Source: Sisyra terminalis
Lineage: Eukaryota; Arthropoda; Insecta; Neuroptera; Sisyridae
Direction: 5' to 3'
DNA length: 64,000 nucleotides
NCBI GenBank assembly: GCA_958496175.1
Contig: OY292274.1
Span: 58,600,630 to 58,664,629, forward strand
The notes below the pieces were generated by a model that did no database searches, was not told the origin of the DNA, and saw only the letters and a program-made list of their open reading frames with translations. Positions 10,463-24,348 of this stretch are shown piece by piece. How positions within the stretch are numbered: position 1 is the first letter of the stretch; every line of letters starts with the position of its first letter. The position numbers and the translations under genes were made by a program.

Positions 10463-12596
10463 TTCGGACCTAAAAACATTAATACTTAATAGAAAAACTT
10501 AACTTGAACATTTTATAATAATTGCATGCAAAATTTTGCTTACTTCCACTGGTTTTAATCTTCATACAACTAATATTAATCATTTAATTGTTCATATAAT
10601 TTTCTTTTTAAATAATTTCCATAATGATTCTACAAGAAAAAAAGTTTCAATGGTCGGTACATTTAAGAATTTGTATTAAAATATATCTTATCACATTTTA
10701 CTTATTATGTTAAGGGTCAATATTGCTTGGGTCAAGAAAAAACGGATGGTTTAATAATACAAATGGTTTAATGTAAAAATATTGTGAATTATTTATAGTT
10801 TTTATTGACTTACTTACTTTAAATAAATCGTTATTTATTGTAGAGGAAACATTAGGTAAATAATAAAAATTATCTTAATAACACATTGCATTGCATTGAT
10901 TTACATTTGACATTTGGTCGCTATGGCAAAATGTCAAATACAAATAAAGTTAATGCAGATTTTAGAGAAAGAAATTAAAAGAACTGCAGACTTGTAGAGT
11001 AAATGTTTCAAAGATTTACCATCACTAATGCCTATTTGTACAAATTGATTTAAATACTCATCTTTTTTAACACCGGATGCTGCTCATTTGCTATTATTCA
11101 ATCAAGGCAATAAAAGTTAACCACTAAAACTAGAAGTGGAAGATGAAAAAGTTTAAGAGAATTTTCGGAAAAAAATCAATAAATTTCATAAAATGCTGCA
11201 CGAGGGAAAATATGTAAAGGCTAAATTGCATATAAATTTGCAAGAGTAATTAATATGAGTATGTAAAACGTAAATAATTTTAAATTAGGGTGTGAACATT
11301 TATCACATTTTAATTAAGAAAAAAAATGTTATTATTATTTTAAATTTTTGATAATTACCATCTCGATAGTATAGGTTGTATTGTTATTTAAATGAATGTA
11401 TAAATGCATAAATAATCTGCATTGTTAAACCGGTTTTTGCCGGCTTATTATTCTCCAATTGTAAACCCCCTATGGTTTTCATTTACTTGTGCCCTCTTAT
11501 GTTTATATCGTTTATACTCATAAGAGCGAAGTATTTTTTTTATCATTCAAGATTAATATACAAAAGAAATATGGCATTATGGGCATACTAGTAGATCCTG
11601 GCACAAACTGCGCTTTAATCATTATAAGTTTGTAATTTAATTATTAATAATTTGCATTCAAAAGAAAAATATAACATAGACCTAGATAAAAGTTGAAGAA
11701 ATCGCTACGTGGTTAAATTCATATAAGGGCAATTCTTATGAAATTGAAATTTTGTCCTTTCGGTTTTTACAAATATCTTTTTTTTTATTATAAATATATT
11801 TGTTGTGTTCTATATTTATAATACTTTACAATATATTTCATACATTAAAATTCGCCATCGGAGTGAAACTCGTCGACGAACAAATATCTAAAAGTATTTT
11901 TTTTCCTTGAAAAGATCATAACTTGGGATAATGGTGTTGATTATAATTTTTGAACCATATGAATATCTCTATAAATAATACCGATACTACCTTAAAAATT
12001 ATTTCCTCACTATGTATATATTTTTTTGATTTATATGATAAAAATATGTTTTATAATTTTTTTTTAATTTCGGAATTTGATGAGAATCATCCATAAAAGC
12101 TATTCGAATTATTCATTCAAAATGTGCAAAAAATATAACTTCTTTTAAATGTCATGGAAATTATAAGACGTAATACGTTTTCAAAAAAAAATGTGCTTTT
12201 ACTTTAATTCTTTAATTACTCAGTATTATTCTTCCAAAATTGTTTTTTTTTTGCAATAAAGATAATTTTTATTGAAATTTCAGACACAAAGCAATGATCA
12301 ATACAAGTTTAGAAAATTGCATCTAATGCTGCTGGTGCTACAATATGGCGTTTATGAAACATTATCCCCTTTTCTTAGAATATTCTAGCGACAACAGGAG
12401 GGGCGATATCGCTCACATTTAGGATCACTATAAGAGACCGTAATAAGCACCTGTTATAGTCGAGGAAGTAATTAAATTGTTAAGATATATAAGAATTATA
12501 TGATTTAATGTTTCTTGACAATACAATGTTCTTTCAATTACAAAATCTTGTAAATATTTAAAAAAATAAGTTCTTACAGCAATCATTACATTAGTT
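10463..12596. other. Gene-free 2.1-kb spacer
   Basis: This is AT-rich DNA between the PGAP6 start and the POLD2 stop. Only a decayed-looking 24-codon frame at 10923-10997 and an 8-bp dyad (CTCTTATG/CATAAGAG near 11490-11530) stand out. The PGAP6 promoter must lie at its left end. I recognised no gene. Confidence 0.4.
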
Positions 12597-14344
12597 TCAT
12601 TGTACTTTAAACGACATTGGATAACATTCGAATGTTTTTAGATTTAAAATAGCGACACTTTTCGTTTTGTTGAATTCAGGAATGCAAATTAAACGTACCT
12701 GCTGCTGTTCGGGACCTGAAATAAGTTAATATTAGTTGCATAATGAAAGTTTAAACCGTCAGCGATTAATATAGTTCTTTATAATATCATATTCAATAAC
12801 AAATATCATTTTTAAACATACCTGTGTAAATTTTAGTTTCAAACTCTGGTTGATTACCAGCAAATAGTACATGAGGACATTTCGACAGAATAAATGGATC
12901 TTTATCGTAAAATGGGTAACAAGGTAACGTATCTGGTGCTGTTGGACAAAAATGCCCCCATTGAAGACATTTTTCTAAAGCTTCAATCGGGGTTTCTATT
13001 TTACTGTACCGTAAAATATCATGAATTGGTTGCCCAGATGTTCCTAAAAATCAACTATTTTAGTTTCTAAACGTATGCTAATTGTTTTATTCAAAGTCGA
13101 GTTTATAGATTTGTCAACTTTTATCTAAATCTAGCACTGATTTTATTCGTGATATCTTGGACATATTGGTTTTAGCATACTGGATTAAATACAATATTTG
13201 ATTTTTTCACATCAATGTAAAATGTTTTTAACATTATTTTAAGCAACAACTACATACATTTCTCAAATAAGTTTAAAAGACTTAAATAAAAGTATTTACC
13301 TAATATTTGAAGGTTTTCTATATCACATTGATAAGGATTAAGAACACTAGTGAAACTTTTTAGATTGGAGGCATTCTGAAGCAAACAAAAATGAAGTGGT
13401 TGTTGTGGTAACATATGATTAGCTGGATCAAATTCACCCGGCATCAGATCAACATTAACCGAATTACACAACCGAACCAATAACTTATCAAGCATATTAA
13501 CCGCTTCGAAAACATCCTCTCTTTTTTCCTCTACTCTAGATATAAGTGATTGCTTTTCTTTCGAATTTCCACTACTTTTTACTGAATTCCCGGCTATTAT
13601 AACTCGGTTTATGTTACAAACTTGTTCTTGTGTTTGTTTATCTCCTACTAATCCAGAGATCCAATCGATAAGTAATTCAAATTCAAATAGTGATGTTTCC
13701 GAAGTGTTGAAATTGGCTAGATCAAGCCCAGAGATAAATACTACTAAAATATCGTGCTCGAATATTGGTCGCTCAATTTGCTCTCCGCAATCAACAAAAA
13801 CGTATTCTTTTACTTCAAACTTTCCAAGTTCAAGTTCTTGCCCTAAAATCGCACAAGGTATGCCAGTTACTAAATCATGGACGTTAATGTCGCCACATAA
13901 TTTGATTCTTTGTAATTCATCTTCTAATATTGCAGTATCTGAATCGTCAGCAAAGTGGCTTCTTATAGGTTGTGGAAGTAATTGATTTTCTTCGCTTATA
14001 TCTTTTAAAACTGATGGTTTCAGTTGTTGATCTTTAAAGATAGTTCCAACAACGATGCAAAGACCTTTTTGGCTAGGCACATCTCCTAAACGACAAATTT
14101 TATAATTAGAACCTAAAATGAAATCATTAGTCTTATAGGACGTTTCTATTATTCAGCACTGGTAACCCCATTTTAAGTTAATACGACGATGTAAGCTGTC
14201 TTTTACTTCAGTAATTCGTTTGACGTACATATGATAATATTGATTGGAAAAGTTTAATTCTGCTGATAAAAATTTTTTCGAATCATTTTTATAATTCACT
14301 TCAACTCTTTTAAGATTTTCCATCACTGTTGTTACCGAAGGCAT
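12597..14344 (-). CDS. POLD2: DNA polymerase delta subunit 2 (p50)
   Basis: Exons are 14344-14167, 14112-13300, 13043-12822 and 12715-12597, all joined in phase 1; the product is 443 aa (human 469). It is the regulatory B-subunit that links the catalytic p125 and the other small subunits of DNA polymerase delta at the replication fork. Family hallmarks are in order: SEENQLLPQP, ILEDELQRIKL and LVTGIPCAILG in the OB-fold part, then MPGEFDPANHMLPQQPLH, TSGQPIHDILRY, HFCPTAPDTLPCYPF and CPHVLFAGNQPEF in the inactive phosphoesterase-like domain. Exon 1 ends LHRRINLKWG, splicing to SNYKICRLGD, which matches the vertebrate join. All four introns-exon joins keep frame. It is head-to-head with NDUFAF1 across 302 bp. 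Confidence 0.95.
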
Positions 14345-14646
14345 TTTATTTTACTTTATTTCCTTTGGTTAATTGTGCTTCAACTACTTTTTAGAATATC
14401 TGCCGCTATTTTTGCTGTCATATATGACGCAAGCGCAAAGTTTAAATTCTGTATACATATTTGACATTTAACCTACTGCCAACCCTACCAGCGACTAATT
14501 ATTAACCATTAATCCCTGGGAATCAAAAAGTATAACTTATTAGTTTATGATTTCTGATATAAAACAAATTATCTGTGTCCCATTAATGTAAAATGTAATA
14601 TTTATCTCAGTTTAAGTAAACTGTAAATCTATAAATAAATATAAAA
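14345..14646. promoter_or_regulatory. Shared POLD2/NDUFAF1 divergent promoter region
   Basis: Only 302 bp separate the start codons of two divergent housekeeping genes, so both promoters must lie here or overlap the first exons. No clear TATA box or named factor site was found. Confidence 0.55.
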
Positions 14647-16162
14647 ATGACTTCAACATTAATATTGAAGTGTTTCAAAGACTTAGCCAAGTCTTCTGAA
14701 TTTTCTAAAATAATTAACTTTAATAACCGCCGTGTGCATACTAGTCCAATTTCATGGTTGTTTTGGGAAAAAGATCGAAAAGGTGGTTATGATACTTCTC
14801 CAAAGGAAAAACCTTCCACGACGGAATTTATAAGAAATGGGTTTAAAGAATTAAAGCAAGAAATTAAATTATGGAAAAGTGAAATCGCCGATCAACTGAA
14901 GCTAGATCCAATAATGACTTTTCGTCCAGGTACATAATATAAGGAGTATATTTTAGTTGTTTTAAACTTTAGTATTGATATTTTGTAGGTGAAACTGATA
15001 TTTTTTGGAAATTTGAAAATCAAGAATCGTTAGATCAATGGGTAACTACCAGTGACAAAGATCACAATGAAGGCAAAAGTGAGTGTTCCCTTACGTTAAA
15101 TCCTCAAGGTAAAGCAGTTTTCTCAGGAGTTTTATGTAAAAATCCACCTAAAGATGGACGTATTAAACGAGCTGGATATTGTAACATGAAATCAATTCGT
15201 GCTAGGGTAAAAATCCTCTATAATATGGAAGTGAAGAATTTTTTGCAAAATTATGGGCAAAATTATGCCACTTAAGTAAATTTCAGTTTTTTAAGAGATT
15301 GTTTTTCGCAAGTATTATAACTACATGAGGAAGTCAGAATTTCTCGTAGATTCATAATAAATTAGATTCCATTAATTTCACAATTGCTTTTTTCAATTTG
15401 ACCATTATAAAATCTAAATAATGATTCAGAAATAGTTTGAATTTAAAAAACTTTCTTTTTTAAAAAACTTAAGAATTCATTACTGAGAAGAACTATTACT
15501 AGTGAAGATTAGGATTCCAACCATTCCAACAGATACCGAACGACTTTTATTAACAACCCACGAAAACAAATATTTTGTATTCAAGATATACGAGTTTTTG
15601 TCTATAAACCTGCAAAAAATCTTTCACTTTATTTACGTAAATATGAATAACATATAAAGTTATATTTGTAATTATTTATAACCGTTCAGAAATCCTTCAA
15701 ACGAGAAACTTGTTTGGATTGGGCCCAATACAACACATTAGTGATGAAAGTTCGAGGAGATGGACGACCGTATTTATTAAACATTTCAGCGGAAGGGTAT
15801 TTTGATATTTGGTGGTTTGATATGTACCATTATGTTCTACATACTCGAGGAGGGCCATATTGGCAAACTACTAGGGTTCGTTATTTCTATTTTCATAATA
15901 CATGTAACATTTATTTATTTATTTTTTTTTTCAGATTCCTTTTTCCAAATTTTTTTTATCTTCCAAAGGAAGAGTACAAGATAGACAAATGCCTATTTGC
16001 TTGCAAAAAGTTACCAGTTTCGGTATTTCGGCAGGAGACAAAGTTGATGGTTCTTTCAATTTGGAAATAGATTATATTGGTGTTGAATTCGATCCCTCGC
16101 ATACCGAAGAATTCGCTTATGAAATGTATAAAATGAAAGATAATTACATGGTTGCTGTATAA
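14647..16162 (+). CDS. NDUFAF1: Complex I intermediate-associated protein 30 (NDUFAF1)
   Basis: Exons are 14647-14929, 14989-15206, 15690-15875 and 15935-16162, with phases 1, 0 and 0; the product is 304 aa (human 327). It is a mitochondrial assembly factor (CIA30) in the MCIA complex that builds the membrane arm of respiratory complex I. The N-terminus is basic and hydroxylated, as in a mitochondrial presequence, and is followed by [17 protein letters not shown]. The CIA30 domain includes [49 protein letters not shown] and [14 protein letters not shown]. It continues with the conserved [16 protein letters not shown] block and ends [15 protein letters not shown]. Exon 4 begins right after a long T-tract acceptor, and the intact reading is only recovered by splicing there. 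Confidence 0.94.
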
Positions 16163-16306
16163 AATATTAAATTAAAAAATTATGTAATATATTCTTACTA
16201 TACATATGTACATAACAATTTTTTGTAGTAAGAATTTAGTAAGAATTTGTATAAATAGAATCGGATATATACATTTTTTTTTTATAAAACAACATTATTC
16301 AATATT

Positions 16307-18548
16307 TTACTTTTTCAGGATTTTATAAGTATCTTTTGAGACTATATAGCTAAGAGCAGCTGCTATAGTTGTAGCTCCTGTAGTATACCTAGAATTAAAA
16401 CAGTAGAAGTATAACTTTTTAAACTTACTAAAATAAATTGTATTTTTACCATAAAAAGTGTAAAATAGAGTGGTCGATGTAGCCAAAAACAGGAGCTGCT
16501 AACGTTGTCGCGACTAAAGTTAATTGTATAGCAGTATTGACTTTACTAATAAAAGTAGGAGCTAATTGGGCTGTTGCATGAGTGACATCAAAATATCGAC
16601 TTAAAGTACGCTAAAATATTTAGTTTCAAATTGAATATTTTTTTTTTGTATTAAAAGCTTTATCTAAAGTTGGGGTTCTAAGGAGTTCTAACACAGGCGA
16701 TGTTCACTATTGTTCGAGTAGTTAAAAAAAAAGACGTAAATATTACATTGAAAATAATTTGTACACTGATTTAAATACACTTCGCAAAAAATAAAGTATT
16801 TTCGTCTGTAATACAACTCCATGGAAACCCAGCATCAAACATACCGGAGATGGTAACGATTTATATCTTATTACGAAACCTGCAGCTACCAATAATATAT
16901 CACGACCAATAATCATTCCTGTTAATGCCCAAGGAATAAGTTCCGAATAAGTTAAAGTTAAAAATAAGGTTGCAATTAAAACTTTATCAGCCATTGGATC
17001 CAAAAAACTCCCTAATTTCGATGACTGTCCAGGAAATTTTCTAGCAATCCAACCATCCAACTAAAACAATTATTTTATGATATAAATTTAGAATTTGGTA
17101 TTCATTCATCATATAAAGAAATATCCACAGATTAAAATATTCAATATATAAAGAATTTCTACAGAAATCCTAAGGGCATTTGGAAAGGTTTTAGATTACT
17201 GTAGGATAAGTACTTGTATTAAAAAACGGTGGATCTTCATCTTCATAATTTTTTCCAGTAAACTGAGAAATAAAATTTTGATTGCAAAACAGGATCTGAA
17301 TCGAGAATCTATTGATCACTAAATTAATCATTAAAATATTACTAAATCCATTAAAAGTATGCAAATATTAAAAGCAGTTAAAAAAATAAAGATTAGTTGA
17401 ATAAAGATTAAGATATAAAGATTATGAATAAAGATTAGTTGGCAATTAAAAATATAGGTAATTATTTAATTTAATTAGTTCCCTTTAGCCCAATACAATC
17501 TGATAACGTCTGATTCTCATTTTGTTTTTAATTCAATTCGTAAATAAATCAATCAATTCATTATGCTTAATTTATTCACAAATTGAATTATTTAAAAACA
17601 AAATAGAGAATGGCTCATTGTCTAACTGTATAGGACTACAGCGAACTTTACCCTTTCCCTTAAATTATACTGCCGCCAACTGTCGCTATTCAAAATCTCA
17701 CAATATTTCTATGACAATGATCTATATGCTTATATAGATCATGCACTATAAAATACATATTGTAAATAACAAGAAAATATGTTTCCCCTATCTTTACATT
17801 ACAATTGATTTTGGTTTGAAATCCACAAAAAATGGTTATTGCTTAGAATAAAACTATATTAGCATCCGAATTTATAGAATTTTGTATGCTGAAACGTTCA
17901 TATACCTAGCAAATGAAAACTGATTTTTCTACGGCTCTCTTGCAATTAAACAACTATGCTAAGTTTTTTTAAGTAGTATAACTTAATAAAAACAGTTACC
18001 ACGTCTGTGATTCCAGCGATTATCAACAAACCAAAGGCAAAATCGAATTGTTGCTGAATTATCAAATAGCCTAAATACGGTGATGAAACAATTCTCGTAA
18101 CACATAACAAATTGGGAATAGTGTACACATTTTCTCGTTCCACTATCTCCTCCATTTTTTCTTTCATTTTATCTTTAGTTTCTTTAATGTCATTGATAAT
18201 AAATTGCCCTTTTTCTCGTAACCTATTTTCCGTTTCACGTAAAATTTCATGATTGTGTTTAATCATCGTATGTATCATCTCCTGCTTTGTTTCTTTATCA
18301 TTTAAAATTATATCTTTTTTATTACTTTTAATCGACAATAGTATTTTATTAGTATGTAGTCTCGCATTGTTTTGAATGAATTGTTTCGATTCTGCGATTA
18401 ATTTACTTGACTTCACTGGCCAATGATGAGATTGGGTTTTTATATTAAATATATTATCGAGTCGTTTTAAATGGGATTTCATATTAATTTTCGATGCCGA
18501 GGCCGATAGAAATTGGTACATTGATAAACCAGTTTGAAGACGAATCAT
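16307..18548 (-). CDS. CRLS1: Cardiolipin synthase (CMP-forming), mitochondrial
   Basis: Exons are 18548-18000, 17060-16845, 16610-16450 and 16388-16307, with phases 0, 0 and 2; the product is 335 aa (human 301). It makes cardiolipin from CDP-diacylglycerol and phosphatidylglycerol in the inner mitochondrial membrane. The CDP-alcohol phosphotransferase motif is complete: D182, D185-G186, A189-R190, G200, D204 and D208 ([12 protein letters not shown] then SFLDPMADK), split by intron 1. It is preceded by [20 protein letters not shown]. An extended, highly charged coiled-coil-like region (about residues 70-145) lies before the catalytic part; insect homologues often have such an extension. Several membrane helices follow. 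The 3' end converges on NDUFAF1 with a 144-bp gap, and the start is head-to-head with DDB1. Confidence 0.95.
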
Positions 18549-19120
18549 TTTGAGAGTATATCTACAATTTTAAAAATAAATCACTTCGCGTTTAACATAT
18601 TATGACGACGATAATATTACCCTTAAAGTCTACGAATATAAGAAATGAATCTTTAAAATTTGAAATAAGATATTAAATATTTTCTTCCATATGATTTTAG
18701 GTTACTTTATCAAACAACTTCAATTTCATGATTAATTTTATCTACTTAATTACTTCAATTTTGTCTAAATTTGTTCACTGATTTATTGTATTTGGTGGTA
18801 TTTGGTGTATTTATTATTGTTGCATTGGTATTTGGCGTATTTGGAAAATATTAGCGAGTTCGGAATTGTTAGAAGTGACCAGAGACAGTCCGTGACAACT
18901 CAATTTTTTAATTTTGCGTTGTTTGTTGCGTTTGTTGTGTTTGTTTGACGCGTTTGTCGTATTAGCATCGATTCGGTACAGTTCGCTAGGTTCACTAGAC
19001 ATTTGTTTCCCACAGAATCGCTTGTATGCAAAAAATGGTGGGCTTTTAATAATTTACCATGCTTATTTGTTCAAGTTCTCAATAAATTTGGTTGAATTTG
19101 TAAATTTCGTTATGAAAGTA
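18549..19120. promoter_or_regulatory. CRLS1/DDB1 divergent promoter region
   Basis: The two start codons are 572 bp apart and divergent. The region holds G/T-rich short repeats (TATTTGG- and TTGTTTG-type, about 18780-18960). These produce spurious low-complexity open frames on both strands. No named promoter motif was identified. Confidence 0.45.
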
Positions 19121-22100
19121 ATGGCTCATCACTATACCGTCACAGCTCACAAAGCCACCGCAGTAAATGCGTGTGTAACGGGTATGAAAAATTCCATTTG
19201 TTTCATAATTCAACGTTTTACTTAACCCGGCATCTACATCTTTTCCACTCTATATTATTATGTAATTATCAAAATAGTCCCCTAATTTTTATTTGTAGGT
19301 AATTTCACATCTCCCACAGACCTCAATTTAATCGTTGCTAAAAATACAAGGCTGGAAATATATTTAGTTACACCAGAAGGTCTGCGGCCTATAAAAGAAG
19401 TTTCCCTCTATGGAAAAATTTCTGTTATGAAACTTTTTCGTCCACCTGTAAGATATATTAGCCTAAAATTTGGATTCCTATTTAACGGCCTATTATTTTT
19501 AGCATGAACAAAAGGACTTACTATTTATAGTGACTACACGATACAATGCTATGATCTTAGAATGTACGGGTTCAATTGAAAACATTGACATAATTACAAA
19601 AGCACATGGAAATATCGCTGATAGAATCGGAAAACCTTCTGAAACTGGTATTTTAGCTGTCATAGACCCTAAGGCACGTGTTATTGGTTTACGTCTGTAC
19701 GATGGATTATTCAAAATCATCCCCTTGGACAAAGATAACAGTGAACTTAAAGCAGCCAATATTAGGTATTAAATAGATTTTCTAATTTCGATTAATCTAA
19801 TCAATATTATACCATTAAAATTATTTTTATAGAATGGATGAACTACAAGTACAAGATGTGGAATTCTTACACGGTTGTGCAAGTCCCACGATAATACTTA
19901 TCCATCAGGATTTAAATGGAAGGCATGTAAAAACTCATGAGATATCTCTTCGAGATAAAGAATTCGTGAAAATACCTTGGCGTCAAGATAATGTTGAAAC
20001 AGAAGCTACAATGTTGATCCCAGTTCCATCGCCGTTGGGAGGAGCTATTATCATTGGCCAAGAAAGTATTTTATATCATGATGGCAACACATCTGTGGCT
20101 GTAGCACCAGCAATTATAAAAGTAAAATTTTATTCTTTAAAATAGGATTTTATCTTTAAATAAATTTGTAGTGATAAAGTCTATGAATGCAAGGAAATTA
20201 ATAAAAGGGTAGTATTTTACTTAAGCAAACGATTCGTTAGACGTATATATTTCTTCTTAAAATGTTAAATCAATTTTTTGAGGTAAAAATAATTTGGTTA
20301 GTCGAGAAAAATGCAATAGTATTTTTCATAAATTTAAACAAAATTGATCTACTAGTAAATTACGCAGGTGAAGATGCGGGTATCAGTAGGAATATAAAGT
20401 TTAATAATTTATCTTGATCTACCTACAATACTTACCATTTTATACCTACAAGTATCTACAATTTTTACATGTTTTTTTTTTCTTTCAGCAAAGTACAATA
20501 CTTTGTTATGCTAAAGTCGATGCTAACGGACATCGTTATTTGTTGGGTGACATGGCAGGCCATTTATTCATGCTATTTTTGGAAATAGAAAAAAAGTCTG
20601 ACTACACTCAAGTAGTTAAAGATTTAAAAGTTGAATTATTGGGTGAAATATCTATTCCTGAATGTATTACATATTTGGATAATGGAGTATTATTTATCGG
20701 ATCTCGGCTGGGAGATTCACAGCTAATAAAATTAAATGCAAAAGCTGATGATAAAGGAAGTTATGTAACTGTGATGGAAACTTTCACTAATCTAGCACCG
20801 ATTTTGGATATGTGTGTTGTTGATTTGGAACGGCAAGGACAAGGACAAATGGTTACGTGTTCCGGTAAGAAATTAATTTAGTTTTACAAAATCACGAGAA
20901 AATAGAAATCTAGTGATTTTTTAAGTGAAACTTTTAAGTTTCTTATTTTTACGATATTATTTTTTTAAACCTGTTATTAACCATAATATTTGTAGGTGGA
21001 TACAAAGAAGGCTCATTAAGAATTATTCGCAATGGAATTGGGATTCAGGAACATGCTTCAATTGATTTGCCCGGCATTAAGGGAATGTGGGCTTTACAAG
21101 TAGCTTCAGATACTTCATTCGATAACACTTTAGTATTAGCTTTTGTTGGACAAACACGGTACGTGTTCCAAAACCCAAGAAAACTCAAGCGCAATTTATT
21201 TCTAATAAATCTAAAATTCCAGAGTTTTGAGTTTAAGTGGAGATGAAGTTGAAGAAACAGAAATTAGTGGCTTTACATCAGATCAACAAACACTTTGGTG
21301 CGGAAATGTGGTTAATTGCCAATTAGTACAAGTAACTAAACGAGCTGTGCATTTAGTAAATGCTGCTACACGCCAGCAAGTAGCTGAATGGAAACCACCC
21401 ACTGATAAGAATATTAGTGTGGTAGCCGCCAACACCCAACAAATTGTTTGTGCTACCGGTTCTGATGTTTACTATATTGAAATTTTAGAACATGAACTTA
21501 TCAAAAAAAGGTACATTCATATTTAAGTTAAGACTATCGTGATTTTAGACTACACAATACATGGATTGCTCAATGGCTAGCTACTGTAGGTATGTGATAG
21601 TCATTGTGATCAACAAGTTTTCAATGAATCCCTATGCCTATGAGCAGCTCATATACTGTATAGTTTAAGTAATTATATTATTAAATCCTCTTTATATATT
21701 TATTTTTTTAATCAAATATTTTAGCCAAAAAACCTTGGATTTCGAAGTAGCGTGTATGGATTTAACTCCATTGAAGGAAGGGGATCCAAATGCGCATATA
21801 CTTGCAGTAGGTTTATGGACTGATATATCAGTTTTACTCTTAGATCTACCCGAACTAAACCAAATTATCAATGAACCACTTGGAGGAGAAATTATACCAA
21901 GATCTATTTTAATGACTTGTTTCGAAGGCATTAATTACCTTCTAGTAGCTTTGGGTGATGGCTCTATGTTTTATTTTACTCTGAGTAAAGAAAATGGAAC
22001 ATTAATTGATAAAAAGAAGGTTACTTTGGGTACACAACCAACTGTATTAAAATCATTTAGATCACTCTCAACGACTAACGTATTCGCTTGTTCGGATCGG

Positions 22101-24348
22101 CCAACTGTAATTTATTCATCAAATCATAAGCTTGTATTTTCTAATGTTAATTTAAAAGAGGTAAACCACATGTGCTCTTTAAATGCTGAAGCTTATCCAG
22201 ATAGTTTAGCTTTGGCTACGGAAGGATGTGTTACAATTGGAACAATTGATGAAATCCAAAAATTACATATAAGAACTATCCCTTTAAGAGAATCTCCGAA
22301 AAGAATAGCTTATCAAGAAAGCTCGCAAACTTTTGGAGTAATTACAGTTCGCGTGGATGTGCAAGAAATGTTTGGACAGCAGTCATTAAGACCGAGTGCT
22401 TCAACTTTGACCACGTGTACCAGTCAATCAAGTGGAATTGGATCTTTGGCATTAGCAAAAACTAGTGGAGGAGCTGGTACTGCATCTAATGCAAACAGCA
22501 CTATAACTCCTGCGGAAATTGGACAAGAAATTGAAGTTCATAACTTACTTATAATTGATCAACATACTTTTGAAAGTAATTTTTAACATTTAAGGGGTTA
22601 TTCCTAATTTTTTTTGAAGCAATAATAATTTTTATGATAGTTTTTTTTATACATTTCCAAAAAACGAATTTATTTATCGGTAAAAAAGTATATAACAATA
22701 TTATTTTTGCTTATTTATATTAATGTATTCTTGGGTCAAAAACCGTTTGTCGATAAATAAATTGCTTTTCGAGAAAAATATTTTTAAAAACGGTCATAAA
22801 ATTGTCATCGCTATCAATTCATAATAACTCCTTAACAAGTCAATGAAAAATTATAATTTTAAAAATTATTTTAGTTCTTCATGCTCATCGATTTTACCAT
22901 TCTGAGTATGCAATGTCATTAGTTAGTTGCAAATTGGGCGATGATCCAAACACGTATTACATAGTAGGAACAGCGTTTATCAATCCAGACGAATCAGAAC
23001 CAAAACAAGGCAGACTTATAATGTTCCATTATTCTGATAATAAATTAGTACCTATTGCGGAAAAAGAAATAAAGGGAGCTTGCTATTCTCTGGTTGAATT
23101 CAACGGAAAACTATTGGCTTGTATAAATAGTACGGTAAGTTAAAAAAACGTTATTACAATCTTTCTGAACTGCATCTTCTTTGCTAGACTTTTAAATTAT
23201 TTCAGAGCTTAAGTTTTCCAAATTTGTCTTTCTTTTTCCTTAACGTGTGCAGTAGAAAGGGAATCGACCAATGCTTATCAATATGTCGTATAATGGCAAT
23301 ATATATGTCGCATACTAAACACACTAAACATATCAACTTTCCTCACTAAATCAACATTCTTTATTACTTATAATAATACTTACTGGTCTTGTCTTTCAAA
23401 GTCCATATTTTTTAAAACTTTTATAGTGAAATACTTAAAATCCATTTTTATTAATCATTAATAACTTTAGGTTCGTTTATTTGAATGGACCACCGATAAA
23501 GAACTTCGACTGGAATGTTCATATTTCAACAATATCATGTCACTCTACTTGAAGACTAAAGGTGATTTCATTCTTGTTGGTGATTTAATGCGAAGTATGA
23601 CATTACTGCAGTATAAAACGATGGAAGGAAGTTTCGAGGAAATGGCTCGAGATTACAACCCAAATTGGATGACCGCCGTAGAAATTCTAGACGACGACAC
23701 ATTTTTAGGGGCTGAAAATTCCTTCAATTTAATTGTTTGTCAAAAAGATAGGTAAATTAAAATATTGCAAAATTATTTCAACTTTCATAATCAAATCAAA
23801 TGTTTAGTGCTGCAACCACTGATGAGGAACGTCAACAAATGCAAGAAGTTGGACAATTTCATTTGGGAGATATGGTTAACGTTTTCAGACATGGGTCTTT
23901 AGTGATGCAAAATCTTGGCGAAACATCGACCCCTACAACTGGTTGTGTACTATACGGAACAGTAAGTGGGGCTATTGGTTTAGTGACCCAAATTGCCCCT
24001 GAATTTTTTGACTTTTTACGAGAACTACAAGATAGATTAGCTCGTGTGATTAAAGCAGTTGGCAAAATTGAACATCGATTTTGGAGGTCATTTAACACAG
24101 ATATTAAAACTGAACAAAGTGAAGGTTTTATTGATGGGGATTTGATCGAAAGTTTTCTGGATTTATCTCCAGATAAAATGAAGGAAGTCTGTACTGGTTT
24201 ACAGGTTGGTATTATAATTTTTCATTCTCTAACGCATATTCTGAATTTTCGTTTTTTTTTTCAGATTGACGATGGAAGTGGAATGAAAAAGAGCTGCACT
24301 GTAGATTACCTTGTCAAGATTGTGGAAGACCTTACTAGAATACATTAG
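19121..24348 (+). CDS. DDB1: DNA damage-binding protein 1 (CUL4 adaptor)
   Basis: Twelve exons: 19121-19181, 19299-19447, 19503-19765, 19833-20121, 20489-20864, 20996-21158, 21223-21510, 21725-22575, 22875-23134, 23471-23751, 23808-24204 and 24265-24348; 1153 aa (human 1140). It is the three-propeller adaptor of CUL4 ubiquitin ligases, used in nucleotide-excision repair and replication licensing. Diagnostic runs include [53 protein letters not shown] and [18 protein letters not shown]. Others are [35 protein letters not shown] and the C-terminal VEDLTRIH. An alternative ATG at 19112 would add MKV; I chose 19121 because it matches the usual N-terminus spacing. A Ser/Thr/Gly-rich loop ([18 protein letters not shown] region) replaces a similarly variable loop in other species. 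Confidence 0.97.

Noticed and set aside
10923..11160. Possible decayed gene starting MAKCQIQIKLMQ
   Set aside because: Only 24 codons are open. Later pieces are in several frames with stops and match no family I know.
18814..19225. Two frames of 62 and 103 codons overlapping the DDB1 start
   Set aside because: They arise from G/T-rich repeats in the divergent promoter. The DDB1 frame itself begins at 19121.
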